NCBI GenBank assembly: GCA_022843385.1
Contig: JALHNT010000029.1
Coordinates: forward strand, 34,672-98,671
Length of the DNA: 64,000 nucleotides
Reading direction: 5' to 3'
DNA from: Anaerolineae bacterium
Lineage (GTDB): Bacteria > Chloroflexota > Anaerolineae > Aggregatilineales > Phototrophicaceae
The notes beneath the pieces are model-generated. The model ran no database searches and had not been told where the DNA came from. It saw only the letters and a list, made by a program, of their open reading frames with translations. Both the position numbers and the translations under genes were made by a program. Shown in pieces: positions 41,346-50,232 of this stretch. How positions within the stretch are numbered: the stretch's first letter is position 1; each line of letters opens with the position of its first letter.

Positions 41346-43592
41346 GTGGCGCAGGAATACATTGTCGTTCGAGGCGGGCGCGAGAACAATCTGAAAAATG
41401 TCTCGCTGCACATTCCGAAACGGAAGATCACCATCTTCACCGGCGTATCGGGTTCCGGCAAGTCGTCCATCGTCTTTGATACCATCGCCACCGAGGCACA
41501 GCGGCTGCTGAACGAAAACTTCAGCCTGTTCATCCGCAACTTTCTCCCGCGTTACAGCCAACCCGAAGCCGATGCCATCGAAAATCTGAGCATGGCCGTC
41601 GTCGTCGATCAGAACCGGCTGGGCGGCGGGTCGCACTCAACCGTTGGCACCGTCACCGACATCTATTCGGCGATGCGTATCCTCTTCTCGCGCGTCGGCC
41701 AGCCCTTCGTCGGCTATTCCAACAGCTTCTCGTTCAATGATCCACAGGGGATGTGTCCTGAGTGCAACGGGCTGGGGAAGCAGATGGGTGTCATCGCCGA
41801 CAGCTTCCTCGACCTGTCAAAGTCGCTCAATGAAGGGGCGGTACAGGTGCCATTCTTCGCCGCCTGGGAGCGCGACAGTTACGCCGGTTCGGGCTTTTTC
41901 GACAACGATAAGAAGCTGGCCGACTTCACGTCAGAAGAAATGGATTTGCTGCTTCACGGCAAAGATCGCAAGTTCAAGCTGCAAATCGGCAAAGGCTTCA
42001 TGAACGCCACCTATACCGGCGTCATCGAGAAATTCACCCGTTCCTATATCAAGCGCGATCTGAAGACGCTCTCCGAACGCACACAGAAGATGGTCGCCCC
42101 ATATATCAAGATGCAGACCTGCCCCGTCTGCAAAGGCGCGCGTCTGAGTCAGGCGGCGCTGGGTTGCCGGATACAAGGCTATAACATCGCTGAGCTGGCC
42201 TCAATGGAAGTGGGCGAACTGGTTTCGATCATTCAGTCGATCACCGAGCCGATTGCCGCCCCGATTGTCGCCACACTGGTCGAACGGCTGGGGCATCTGG
42301 TAGATATTGGCCTGGAGTATCTCAGCCTGGATCGCCCGACTGATACCCTCTCCGGCGGCGAATCGCAGCGCGTCAAGATCGTCAAGCATCTGGCCGGCAG
42401 CCTGATTGATGTGATGTACATCTTCGATGAGCCGAGCGTCGGGCTGCACCCGCGCGATGTCCACCGCATGAATGAACTCCTGCAAAAGCTGCGCGACAAA
42501 GGCAACACCGTCATCGTGGTCGAGCATGACCCAGATGTGATCAAAGTGGCCGATCATGTGGTGGATGTCGGGCCTGGTGCCGGTAGTCAGGGCGGGCAGA
42601 TCGTGTATGAAGGCAGCTATGACGGGCTGCTCCAGGCTGATACCCTCACGGGACGACACCTCCAGCAGGCCATGTCGATCAAGGAGCATTTCCGTCCGGC
42701 CAACGGACACCTACGGGTGACCGATGCCACCGTCAATAACTTGCAGCATGTCACCGTCGATATTCCCCAGGGTGTGCTGACGGTTGTCACAGGTGTCGCC
42801 GGTTCGGGGAAGAGTTCGCTCATCAATGAGGCGTTTCTGCAACAGCATCCCGACGCCATCGTCATCGACCAGTCGCCGGTGGGGGCGTCCAGCCGTTCCA
42901 ATCCAGCCACCTACACCGGCATCATGGATGATCTGCGTAAAGCCTTCGCCAAAGCCAACAAGGTCAGCGCTTCGCTGTTCAGCTTCAATTCCAGCGGTGC
43001 CTGCGAGAATTGCCAGGGACTCGGCGTCATCTACACCGACCTCGGCTCCTTCAGCGGGGTCAAGACTCCCTGCGAAATCTGTGGCGGCAAGCGCTTCAAG
43101 GATGAAGTATTGGCGTATAAGCTGCACGGGCAATCGATCACCGATGTGCTGGCGATGACCATCCGCCAGGCGCTCGACATCTTCCAGATCAAGGAGATTG
43201 TCCGGCGGTTGCAAGCCCTTAGCGATGTCGGACTGGATTACCTCAGCCTCGGCCAACCCCTCAGCACCCTCTCCGGCGGCGAGTGCCAGCGCATCAAGCT
43301 CGCCAGCGAACTGCACAAACAGGGCAGCATTTATGTGATGGATGAGCCGACCACCGGGCTGCATATGTCCGACATCGAGCATCTGCTGGAGATGATGAAC
43401 CGGCTGGTGGATGGCGGGAACACGGTCATCGTCATCGAACACAACCTGGATGTCATCCGCCACGCCGACTGGATCATCGATATGGGGCCGGAGGGCGGCA
43501 GCCGGGGCGGGCGCATCCTTTTCGAGGGAACGCCGCGTCAGCTCCTCGGCGTGAAAGAGTCGTATACCAGCGCTTATCTGGGACGAGTCTGA
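41346..43592 (+). CDS. UvrA-like tandem ABC ATPase (short, class II)
   Basis: 748 residues against ~940 for UvrA. Two ABC modules: GVSGSGKSS and LSGGESQRV with FDEPSVGLHPRD in the first; GVAGSGKSS and LSGGECQRI with MDEPTTGLHMSD in the second. Zinc-type cysteine pairs are CPEC, CPVC, CENC and CEIC. The UvrB-binding region and part of the insertion domain between the first Walker A and signature are shortened, as in UvrA2/DrrC-type proteins linked to resistance to DNA-intercalating drugs. It probably does not load UvrB. The start is GTG. It stands between the binding-protein and permease genes. Confidence 0.9.
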   Translation: MAQEYIVVRGGRENNLKNVSLHIPKRKITIFTGVSGSGKSSIVFDTIATEAQRLLNENFSLFIRNFLPRYSQPEADAIENLSMAVVVDQNRLGGGSHSTVGTVTDIYSAMRILFSRVGQPFVGYSNSFSFNDPQGMCPECNGLGKQMGVIADSFLDLSKSLNEGAVQVPFFAAWERDSYAGSGFFDNDKKLADFTSEEMDLLLHGKDRKFKLQIGKGFMNATYTGVIEKFTRSYIKRDLKTLSERTQKMVAPYIKMQTCPVCKGARLSQAALGCRIQGYNIAELASMEVGELVSIIQSITEPIAAPIVATLVERLGHLVDIGLEYLSLDRPTDTLSGGESQRVKIVKHLAGSLIDVMYIFDEPSVGLHPRDVHRMNELLQKLRDKGNTVIVVEHDPDVIKVADHVVDVGPGAGSQGGQIVYEGSYDGLLQADTLTGRHLQQAMSIKEHFRPANGHLRVTDATVNNLQHVTVDIPQGVLTVVTGVAGSGKSSLINEAFLQQHPDAIVIDQSPVGASSRSNPATYTGIMDDLRKAFAKANKVSASLFSFNSSGACENCQGLGVIYTDLGSFSGVKTPCEICGGKRFKDEVLAYKLHGQSITDVLAMTIRQALDIFQIKEIVRRLQALSDVGLDYLSLGQPLSTLSGGECQRIKLASELHKQGSIYVMDEPTTGLHMSDIEHLLEMMNRLVDGGNTVIVIEHNLDVIRHADWIIDMGPEGGSRGGRILFEGTPRQLLGVKESYTSAYLGRV

Positions 43593-43718
43593 GGCGGGGT
43601 GTCCTTCTAACCCATCCCGACCATGACATCTATCATGTCTTCCGCCAGACGATTGCGGAAAAATTAAAACCAGATTAGAATCACCAGCAGATTACAGCGC
43701 TTGCTTCGGGGGAAATGA

Positions 43719-43759
43719 GGCGTCGTAGGGGTACAGTTGATGTACCCTTACACGTCGCC
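43719..43759. repeat. Hairpin repeat before the permease genes
   Basis: GGCGTCGTAGGGGTACA pairs imperfectly with TGTACCCTTACACGTCGCC around a short loop. It resembles the GTAGGG-type hairpins of the MITE family. The 195-bp gap holds nothing else recognisable. Confidence 0.45.
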
Positions 43760-43787
43760 TTATTCCCCTAGTTGAAAATGACCGATC

Positions 43788-44732
43788 ATGACCCCAACAC
43801 CGAAGTCTTCCTCTGACGACTGGATTGCGCGACGGTTGGGTGTGGAACGGCGGCACTGGAGAATCGCGGTGCTGTTCGCTCTGCCGGCCTTCGTGCTGCT
43901 GCTCTCGATCACGATTTATCCCCTCATCCGCACCCTGACGCTGGCCTTCAGCAAACTCGAACTCTCGGTCTCGCCGGTCGAAACCTTCGTCGGCCTGGAT
44001 AATTTCATCCGGGCGCTGACGGCCGACCCGCGCTTCGGTAACGCCCTATGGAACACGGCCGTCCTGAGCATCGGCGGGGTGAGCATTCAGCTCGTTCTCG
44101 GCGGACTGCTGGCGCTGCTCATCAGCGATGCCACTGGCGGACGCAGCCGGACGGTGTGGGTGACGCTCTTTCTCATCCCGATCATGATCGCGCCGGTGGT
44201 CTCCGGTTTTCAGTTCCGCGTCATCTTCAACGACACCTTCGGTCCGCTCAATTACCTGCTGCGCACCCTCAGCGGCGGGCTGATCCAGCCGCCAGCCTGG
44301 GTCGCCAACCCCAACACCTCGCTGCTGACCATCATGATTACCGACATCTGGCAGTGGACGCCCTTCCTGATGCTGCTGATCCTGGCCGGGTTGGAGTCGA
44401 TCTCACAGGAGATCATCGAGGCGGCGCGGGTGGATGGGGCGAATTACCGCCAGATTCTGACGCGCATCAAGATTCCGCTGCTGCTGCCCGTCATCATCAT
44501 CGGTCTGCTCATTCGGGTGATGGACAGCTTCAAGACCTTCGATCTGGTGGTGCTGCTGACGGGCGGCGGCCCCGGCACCTCCAGCGAGACTGTCGCCTTC
44601 TACACCTATCAGAACGGCTTCCAGTTCTTTTCGATGGGCTATACCGCCGCCATCGCCTTCATCCAACTGGTGGTCATCATCATCGTGTCGCGGGTTTTCT
44701 TGAGCGTGCAGAAGCGCCAGCAGAGAGGGTAA
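43788..44732 (+). CDS. Carbohydrate ABC transporter permease (MalF/UgpA type)
   Basis: 314 residues with six transmembrane helices and a cytoplasmic N-terminus. The EAA loop is visible as EIIEAARVDGANYRQILTRIKIPLLLP, which contacts the ATPase subunit. ALPAFVLLLSITIYPLIRTLTLAF is the first helix typical of MalF/UgpA. It couples with the next gene (4 bp gap) and needs a shared MsmK-type ATPase, which is not encoded here. Confidence 0.93.
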   Translation: MTPTPKSSSDDWIARRLGVERRHWRIAVLFALPAFVLLLSITIYPLIRTLTLAFSKLELSVSPVETFVGLDNFIRALTADPRFGNALWNTAVLSIGGVSIQLVLGGLLALLISDATGGRSRTVWVTLFLIPIMIAPVVSGFQFRVIFNDTFGPLNYLLRTLSGGLIQPPAWVANPNTSLLTIMITDIWQWTPFLMLLILAGLESISQEIIEAARVDGANYRQILTRIKIPLLLPVIIIGLLIRVMDSFKTFDLVVLLTGGGPGTSSETVAFYTYQNGFQFFSMGYTAAIAFIQLVVIIIVSRVFLSVQKRQQRG

Positions 44733-44736
44733 ACCG

Positions 44737-45600
44737 ATGTCCGCCGTCGTCAAACGCGCCCCTGCTTCCCCCACCGCCCGCCCGGCCCTGCGCCTGCTGG
44801 TGGCCGTCATTTTGGCGCTGGCGTTGACCTTCTTCCTCTCGCCGGTGATCTGGATGTTCCTGACCTCGTTCAAGACGCAGGATCAGATCTTCGCCACGCC
44901 GCCGGTCATCATCCCGCCAGCCGAGCAGTGGAATCTCGACAACTACCTGGGTGCGCTCAACGACAGCGGCGGCCTGCAAGCGGTGCGCGACAGCCTGATC
45001 GTGGCAGCCTCGACCGCCCTGTTCAGTGTGTTCATCGGGGCGCTGGCAGCTTACAGTCTGGCGCGCTACAAGCTGGGCGGCGACCAGTTCGCCTTCTGGA
45101 TTCTCTCGACGCGCATGTTCCCGCCGGTGGCCTCGGCCATCCCGCTGTTCCTCATCTTCCGTCAACTCCGCCTGCTCGATACCTACTGGGCGCTGATGCT
45201 GGCGAACACCATCTTCAACCTGCCCTTCGCCATCTGGCTGCTCAAGGGGTTCATCGAAGACCTGCCGGTGGAACTGGAGGAGTCGGCGCTGATCGACGGC
45301 GCGAGTACGCTGGGGGCGTTCTGGCGGGTGACGCTGCCGCTCATCAGCCCCGGCATCGTGACGGCGCTGCTGTTCACCTTCGTCTTCACCTGGAATGAGT
45401 TCATGTTCGCCCTGCTGATGACGCGGCGGGCGGTGCGTCCGCTGACGGTGATGATCGCCTCGCTGGCCGGCGGCCATGAAATCCTGTGGGCGCAGATCGC
45501 CGCTTCCGGTGTGATCGCCATCATCCCCGGCATCCTGCTGGTGATCTTCCTTCAGCGCTACATCGTGCGCGGCCTGACGATGGGCGCGATGAAGAATTGA
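44737..45600 (+). CDS. Carbohydrate ABC transporter permease (MalG/UgpE type)
   Basis: 287 residues, six transmembrane helices. The EAA loop is ELEESALIDGASTLGAFWRVTLPLISPG, and FSPVIWMFLTSFKTQDQIF opens the family. SD GAGG before the ATG. The last 32 bp of the gene (45569-45600) are repeated exactly at 45911-45942 after a small foreign gene, as though a cassette had integrated at the 3' end and restored the C-terminal codons. Confidence 0.93.
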   Translation: MSAVVKRAPASPTARPALRLLVAVILALALTFFLSPVIWMFLTSFKTQDQIFATPPVIIPPAEQWNLDNYLGALNDSGGLQAVRDSLIVAASTALFSVFIGALAAYSLARYKLGGDQFAFWILSTRMFPPVASAIPLFLIFRQLRLLDTYWALMLANTIFNLPFAIWLLKGFIEDLPVELEESALIDGASTLGAFWRVTLPLISPGIVTALLFTFVFTWNEFMFALLMTRRAVRPLTVMIASLAGGHEILWAQIAASGVIAIIPGILLVIFLQRYIVRGLTMGAMKN

Positions 45601-45942
45601 GGTCAGACCGGAATACTATGGCTGAACCATCTGATGTGATTGTAAGCGCGCGCATTGACCACCTGATAGCCACCCTCAGCAATCTGGCTGCGCTCTGGGC
45701 TGGTGCCTATGGGGATGATGACCTTCAGGCAGCCTATGCCCATGAGTATCATGCGGCAGTGGCGGAACTATTTGAACTGGGTTGGGATGAGCGGCTGACC
45801 CTGGAATGTGAACTCCCGCGCCAACTGATGCCGGAAATCTACTTGCAGCGCCATCCCGATTTTGACCATGACGTATTTGTTCCCCGGAACGCTTCCGCCC
45901 ATCCATAAAGCGGCCTGACGATGGGCGCGATGAAGAATTGAC
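45569..45942. mobile_element. Small cassette flanked by perfect 32-bp direct repeats
   Basis: 45569-45600 (end of the permease gene, including its TGA) and 45911-45942 are identical over 32 bp. The 310 bp between them hold only the 96-residue gene 45618-45908. The arrangement resembles att-type duplication at a gene's 3' end. Confidence 0.65.
45618..45908 (+). CDS. 96-residue hypothetical protein in the cassette
   Basis: Predicted helical and acidic (LIATLSNLAALWAGAYGDDDLQAAYAHEYHAAVAELFELGWDERLTLECELPRQL). No recognised motif, signal peptide or membrane segment. It starts 17 bp after the permease stop, with GGAA before the ATG. Its placement between direct repeats suggests recent arrival. 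Confidence 0.55.
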   Translation: MAEPSDVIVSARIDHLIATLSNLAALWAGAYGDDDLQAAYAHEYHAAVAELFELGWDERLTLECELPRQLMPEIYLQRHPDFDHDVFVPRNASAHP

Positions 45943-45996
45943 TGCGGTCAAAACAAACAATCACGCGCTTTCACTATGAGTTGAACCAAGTCGAGT

Positions 45997-47028
45997 TTAT
46001 TCGGCCTTTGAACCGGGACGATAGACGGCGATGACGGGAACATCTGAATTCTGCTGAATTTGCTTGGCCGTCCACCACCGACCCAGCGCCAGTGTACCGT
46101 TTGGACTCCAGGCCATCGAGCTGACCATCGAGGGTGAACAATCAATGTCCTCAACCACCTGACCGGTTAACGCATCCCAGATACGGACTTTGGTATGGTG
46201 GTCGATAAAGCTGGCAATCCAATTGGACACCGGACTCCAGGCGAGTGGGTAGGCTGCCCCAGATTCTTGTAGCGACTGCACCGGCGTCCCGGTCTGGACA
46301 TCGTAGATGACCACGCTGGGCGTTGCCGTGATAGCATCGGTTGAAATCGCAAGGTGCCGACTATCAGGCGACCATGCGCCGCAACTGAACCCGCGGTCAT
46401 AAGGCCCGTAGGAAAACTCTCGCAGCCACGTCAATGCGGTGCCATTCCAGGCATAGATCAACGCCGTGCCCTTTCGATTGAGTAAGGCCAGGCACGTTCC
46501 ATCCGGACTCCAGCCAAGCCAGTCAACCATCTCATCATATTGGAGGGGTAAGGTGAGATCAACTATGATACTTCCATCGTGGACTGCGCGGATTTGGAGC
46601 GTATGCTCCAGAGATAGTTTATTTGATGAAGGCAGTCTTAATCGAACAACAAGTGCTATACACTGGTCGTGGGGTTGATAGCTTACATCAGTAACCATGC
46701 CATTGACCCGCCAGCGACCCAACAATTGGCCTTGTTGACCCGGACGCGCATCATAGCGGGCTACTCGTGGATCATATATCACCAACTCCGCATTGTCCGC
46801 CGTCCATGCAACATAATCCACACGACATAAGGGATCCGTTACAGGAATCGTGAGAACGGTTGTATTCGAAACAGCATCGTTCACAATGACTTTTTGGTTT
46901 TTGACATCTCCATCCGAATTGGCATCGTCGTGGGTAGCCGCAGCAATATAACGTCCATCCCAACTCCAAACGACAGCGGGTGTATATCGAACCGAGAAAG
47001 GCAGATCAGCGTCCATCAATGCTTTCAC
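45997..47028 (-). CDS. Cytosolic WD40 beta-propeller protein
   Basis: 343 residues with about seven WD-type blades (e.g. AVVWSWDGRYIAAATHDDANSD, DWLGWSPDGTCLALLNRKG, GAWSPDSRHLAISTD, LAWSPVSNWIASFIDHHTKVRIWDALTG, MAWSPNGTLALGRWW). No signal peptide, so probably an intracellular scaffold. The start is GTG 47028; ATG 47016 is also possible. Its first ~15 codons and 90 bp of upstream DNA are duplicated at 48773-48910. Confidence 0.8.
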   Translation of the reverse strand: MKALMDADLPFSVRYTPAVVWSWDGRYIAAATHDDANSDGDVKNQKVIVNDAVSNTTVLTIPVTDPLCRVDYVAWTADNAELVIYDPRVARYDARPGQQGQLLGRWRVNGMVTDVSYQPHDQCIALVVRLRLPSSNKLSLEHTLQIRAVHDGSIIVDLTLPLQYDEMVDWLGWSPDGTCLALLNRKGTALIYAWNGTALTWLREFSYGPYDRGFSCGAWSPDSRHLAISTDAITATPSVVIYDVQTGTPVQSLQESGAAYPLAWSPVSNWIASFIDHHTKVRIWDALTGQVVEDIDCSPSMVSSMAWSPNGTLALGRWWTAKQIQQNSDVPVIAVYRPGSKAE

Positions 47029-47119
47029 CTCATGAGTGATCTTTCGCCTTATCTTACAGCGCAGGTGACAAACAGGTCATGCGCCAGTGTCGGATGTCAC
47101 TGTTGCGCCCCTGCTGCCT
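46982..47119. repeat. 138-bp repeat, copy A (WD40 gene 5' end and promoter side)
   Basis: It aligns without gaps to 48773-48910, with about nine mismatches in 138 by eye. It includes the first ~15 codons of the WD40 gene. Confidence 0.85.
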
Positions 47120-47793
47120 ATTATCTGATTCGCAACGTTCGTCAGATTCGTCAGATTCGCATCACTCTTTTTTCGATTCGCGAATCTTGGCTCACCGTTT
47201 TCCCTCATTTGTTGCAACAGTTGCAAGTGTTGCAACGGCAAGAGTCCCGTTTTGTGCAACTTCGTTTTGTGTCGTCGTCGTCGTCGTCGGACAGACACCG
47301 ACAGAACGACAAAGACAGAAAAACCAACACAGAGAACACAGAGAGAGCAAGCAGAGCAAATCTGCGTCAAATTCTGCAAATGCGTCAAATTCTGCACAGG
47401 CTTTTTTGCAGTTTATGCAGAATAGCTTTGAGCCGTCAGCCCCCAGCATTCAGTCTGTTGAGTGACGACTGTTGTGTGGCGGCGGCAGTCGTGGCAGTCC
47501 CGGTAGTGGCAGTTGTCTGGAGGACATTGCATCTGGTTGGGTGTATAGGGTGTTGTTAAGTTGCACGGGGAAACATCGTCATTTCCCACATCAGCAATTA
47601 TAGAACAAAAAGGCTACCGATGTCAAGCCTTTTTTGAACAATTGTGCCGTTTTGCGTCGCTGAGGGGGCATAGAGATTATGACATGCTCTAGCCAGATTT
47701 TGTCCAGCAAACAAGTTCTCGGCCTGCAACACCGCGACGGCATTCTCCACCTCTTTTTCAGCTCCTACCGCTCACCCAAAACATCCCAACTCG
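47120..47793. repeat. Non-coding stretch packed with short tandem and mirror repeats
   Basis: No gene supported. It contains CAGATTCGT repeats (~47140-47160), GTTGCAACA/GTTGCAAGT repeats (~47210-47240), a (GTC)n run (~47272-47290), ACACAGAGA repeats (~47330-47355), GCGTCAAATTCTGC repeats (~47363-47400) and GGCAGT repeats (~47480-47515). Each run is a different word, giving a patchwork of short-period repeats. Confidence 0.6.
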
Positions 47794-47794
47794 C

Positions 47795-47821
47795 AAAAAG
47801 GGCCATCTGCATAGATGGCCC
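47795..47821 (-). terminator. Rho-independent terminator of the LUD gene
   Basis: On the minus strand GGGCCATCT pairs perfectly with AGATGGCCC (loop ATGC) and is followed by TTTTT. It lies 33 bp past the LUD-domain gene. Confidence 0.85.
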
Positions 47822-47853
47822 GCCCTTCCGCTCTCTACCAATGGCGGGGATAG

Positions 47854-48489
47854 TTACACCCCAATCACCTGATTCACTAGAATCAGATTCAATTGCCGTT
47901 GTAAGTGTGGTGCTTCCCATTCAAAGATAAGCAGCTTGCCAATCCGGCTTCCCCGCATTCCCATCGCTTTCATCCGTTCGTCTTCACGCGGCAGCGAATA
48001 CTCACGGACACGTCGCAGTGCCGCATCCAGCGTTGGCACGATTTTCTGTACCCCTGCCACCCAGATCACGTGCCGGCTTGTGAAGGCGTAGGATGGTAAT
48101 TGGCTGCCGCTGTGGCTGGCAGTCACCATTTGGCCCGCCTCAGTAATGGCGTGAATGCTACCGACGTAATACTCCGCCAGAGCGCTTTGGGTACGTAGCG
48201 CAGCCTGTTTCGCCGGGTCACTTTCGGCCAGCATCTCTTCTTTGAGGTTGACCCAGGCATGTGTTTTGGCCTTCAAAAGATCTTCGAAGCCAATCTCTTT
48301 GAGGGTTTGTGAGGCAGCGGTCATGACGGACGCGCCGCTGGGGATAAGCTGTTGCAGGTTGTCGAGTGCTTGAGCGGGGGTCTCGACCAGTTGGACGTTT
48401 ATGCCACCGGCTTTGAGTCCATTAATGGCCTGTTGGATTTGCGCCGGGGTAGCCCGCTCGGCGTAATTGGGGGCGTTTAACGTGGTCAT
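47854..48489 (-). CDS. LUD-domain protein (LutC/YkgG-like)
   Basis: 211 residues. GASVMTAASQTLKEIGF, the central ALAEYYVGSIHAITEAGQMVTASHSGSQLPSYAF and VIWVAGVQKIVPTLDAALRRVREY are the LUD (DUF162) signature. LutC-type proteins are subunits of the iron-sulfur lactate-utilisation complex LutABC. No lutA or lutB gene is adjacent, so this is a stand-alone member of unknown role. SD GGAG about 10 nt upstream; own terminator. Confidence 0.88.
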   Translation of the reverse strand: MTTLNAPNYAERATPAQIQQAINGLKAGGINVQLVETPAQALDNLQQLIPSGASVMTAASQTLKEIGFEDLLKAKTHAWVNLKEEMLAESDPAKQAALRTQSALAEYYVGSIHAITEAGQMVTASHSGSQLPSYAFTSRHVIWVAGVQKIVPTLDAALRRVREYSLPREDERMKAMGMRGSRIGKLLIFEWEAPHLQRQLNLILVNQVIGV

Positions 48490-48678
48490 AGTCTCTCATC
48501 TCCATTTGATAGCCTCGTTTAATGTCGAACACGTTAATTCCTTTCACTCAGTAACGGATAATGGGGATGTGCTGTACCCATATGACGTTCAGGCCAGCCA
48601 CATCAGCTCCATCTTACCCGGCCTGATGGCCGCCCGCAAACTCGATGACTCACGTACCATCAAATTGGAATGACCAAA

Positions 48679-48819
48679 TCAGGGCAAATCTTTCCGGTGG
48701 ATACCAAATTCCGCCACCGTCAACCGGTAGTTGGGATGATGCAGTCGGGTGGGCAGGTAGAATTCGTCGTGGGTATAACGAACCGAGAAAGGCAGATCAG
48801 CGTCCAACAATTCTTTCAC
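48679..48819 (-). CDS. 46-residue frame sharing the WD40 gene's N-terminus
   Basis: GTG start within the 138-bp repeat copy B. The first 15 residues (KELLDADLPFSVRYT) match the start of the WD40 protein (KALMDADLPFSVRYT). After the repeat ends the sequence differs completely (HDEFYLPTRLHHPNY, then RLTVAEFGIHRKDLP) and stops. It may be a small real gene with the same leader, or a broken end left by the duplication. Confidence 0.35.
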   Translation of the reverse strand: MKELLDADLPFSVRYTHDEFYLPTRLHHPNYRLTVAEFGIHRKDLP

Positions 48820-48910
48820 CTCATGAGTGGTCTTTCACCGTATCTTACAGCGCAGGTGACAAACAGATCATACGCCAGTGCCGGATGTCACTGTTGCGCC
48901 CCTGCTGCCT
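48773..48910. repeat. 138-bp repeat, copy B
   Basis: Ungapped partner of 46982-47119. It lies just upstream of the DUF-type membrane protein gene at 48954, on whose strand it is antisense. Confidence 0.85.
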
Positions 48911-48953
48911 GTCATACCATGAGGTCAAATGGGTATTGTCAGGAGAAATTGTT

Positions 48954-49487
48954 ATGAACAATAAACCGGATATTGCTGAACGTTGGGAAGGGAGAGACCG
49001 GCGTTTCCTCGCCCTGATGCTGATCGTGCTGGGCGTGCTGTGGCTCATCCCGAATTTTGTCACGGTCACCGCAAACATCGGGCTGCTGATCCTGGTGGCG
49101 CTGGGTCTGACCTTCCTCGGCTACGGCCTGTTCGCCCGGCGCTATGGTTTCACCATCCCCGGCTGGATTCTGACCGGCATCGGCGTGGGCGTCCTCGTCT
49201 CCGATCAGATGGTTACTCCCGGTAGTGCGGCGGGCGGTGGTGTGATCGTGCTGGGGTTGGCGATGGCCTTCTTCGGCATCGCCCTGATGAATGTCCTGTT
49301 CCAGCGCAAAGCCGTCTGGTGGCCGTTGGTTCCAGGGGGCATCCTCGGTGTGATCGGCGTGCTGCTGACCATCGACACGCCCACGTCCATGAATCTACTG
49401 GAACAGGTTGGCCGCTTCTGGCCGGTCATCCTTCTGATCGTCGGCGGCTGGATGCTGCTGCGTAGTCGTGAGGAACAGAGGAACTGA
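48954..49487 (+). CDS. Small multi-span membrane protein (LiaF/DUF5668-like)
   Basis: 177 residues with about five to six transmembrane helices in a repeated hairpin pattern (LMLIVLGVLWLIPNF, GLLILVALGLTFLGYGLF, GWILTGIGVGVLV, VIVLGLAMAFFGIALM, LLIVGGWMLL). Hydrophilic N- and C-termini. This matches the small DUF5668/LiaF-type envelope-stress proteins. SD AGGAG at 8 nt before ATG 48954. No partner genes nearby. Confidence 0.65.
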   Translation: MNNKPDIAERWEGRDRRFLALMLIVLGVLWLIPNFVTVTANIGLLILVALGLTFLGYGLFARRYGFTIPGWILTGIGVGVLVSDQMVTPGSAAGGGVIVLGLAMAFFGIALMNVLFQRKAVWWPLVPGGILGVIGVLLTIDTPTSMNLLEQVGRFWPVILLIVGGWMLLRSREEQRN

Positions 49488-49589
49488 TCCGCCAGTAGCG
49501 GCGTCACTGATTGGTCAATAGCTGGGTTCGCAGAAAGCGGTTGCAGGGAGCCCAGCTTATCCTCGTCTCGTGGCGAGACAATCAACCGG

Positions 49590-49970
49590 TCAGGCGACAG
49601 GTGCCTGGGCGAACCACTCGGCGGCCTCATCAATGCTGTCAACAAAGGCGAACTTACCCAGCGTATTTGGGAACATCTGCTTGCCAAAATTCGCCATCGT
49701 CTTGAGGTAGCGATTAGCCCCTACTACCACCACATGGCGTGCGCCCTGGCTGGTGATGCGTTCTGTGCGGGCCATGAGCGGGAAAAGATTACTGCCAATG
49801 ACCGGCGTTGAGTCGGTAAAATCAACAATCAGATCAACCGGCCGGCCCTTGTCCCGCGTCAGTTCGGGCAGCTCGCCCAGCGACGTATAGATGTCACCAG
49901 CATCCCAGCGGCCCTCGTAACGATGCAGACGAATGCAACTGTGTTCGTCAAACCATGATTTCTGCACCAT
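49590..49970 (-). CDS. STAS/SpoIIAA-like protein
   Basis: 126 residues: CIRLHRYEGRWDAGDIYTSL, VDLIVDFTDSTPVIGSNLFPLM and GARHVVVVGANRYLKTMANFGKQMFPNTLGKFAFVDSIDEAAEWF give the STAS-type strand/helix order, with a Thr/Ser near the usual phosphorylation site. Third member of the window's STAS-like set. Monocistronic. The next 262 bp (49971-50232) show no feature. Confidence 0.55.
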   Translation of the reverse strand: MVQKSWFDEHSCIRLHRYEGRWDAGDIYTSLGELPELTRDKGRPVDLIVDFTDSTPVIGSNLFPLMARTERITSQGARHVVVVGANRYLKTMANFGKQMFPNTLGKFAFVDSIDEAAEWFAQAPVA

Positions 49971-50232
49971 ATTTAGCGTCCTCCACGCTTTCCAATGTTT
50001 CTATTAATTTATCTCTAGTTGAGGCTATCCACCATTGAGATTGGATTATTGATGAATTATTCATGATTTGTATCATGTCAGCCAGGTGATGTTCCGTTTC
50101 GTCCGGTCAGCTTGCCATTCGGCTTCAAGCGCACCACAATGAATGCCAGACGATGACCGCACCCTTTTTGCTCACCGCGCCGTCACATGAGTGTTGGTCA
50201 ACGCATTTACAACCATCTGGAGGCTAAACAGC

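Noticed and set aside
43655..43680. Possible terminator after the UvrA-like gene (TTCCGC...GCGGAA)
   Set aside because: Six-bp stem only and an A-run, not a T-run, follows on the transcribed strand.
46894..47559. 221-residue open frame on the plus strand
   Set aside because: It is antisense to the WD40 gene start and then reads through the short-repeat patchwork; no homology-like motif.
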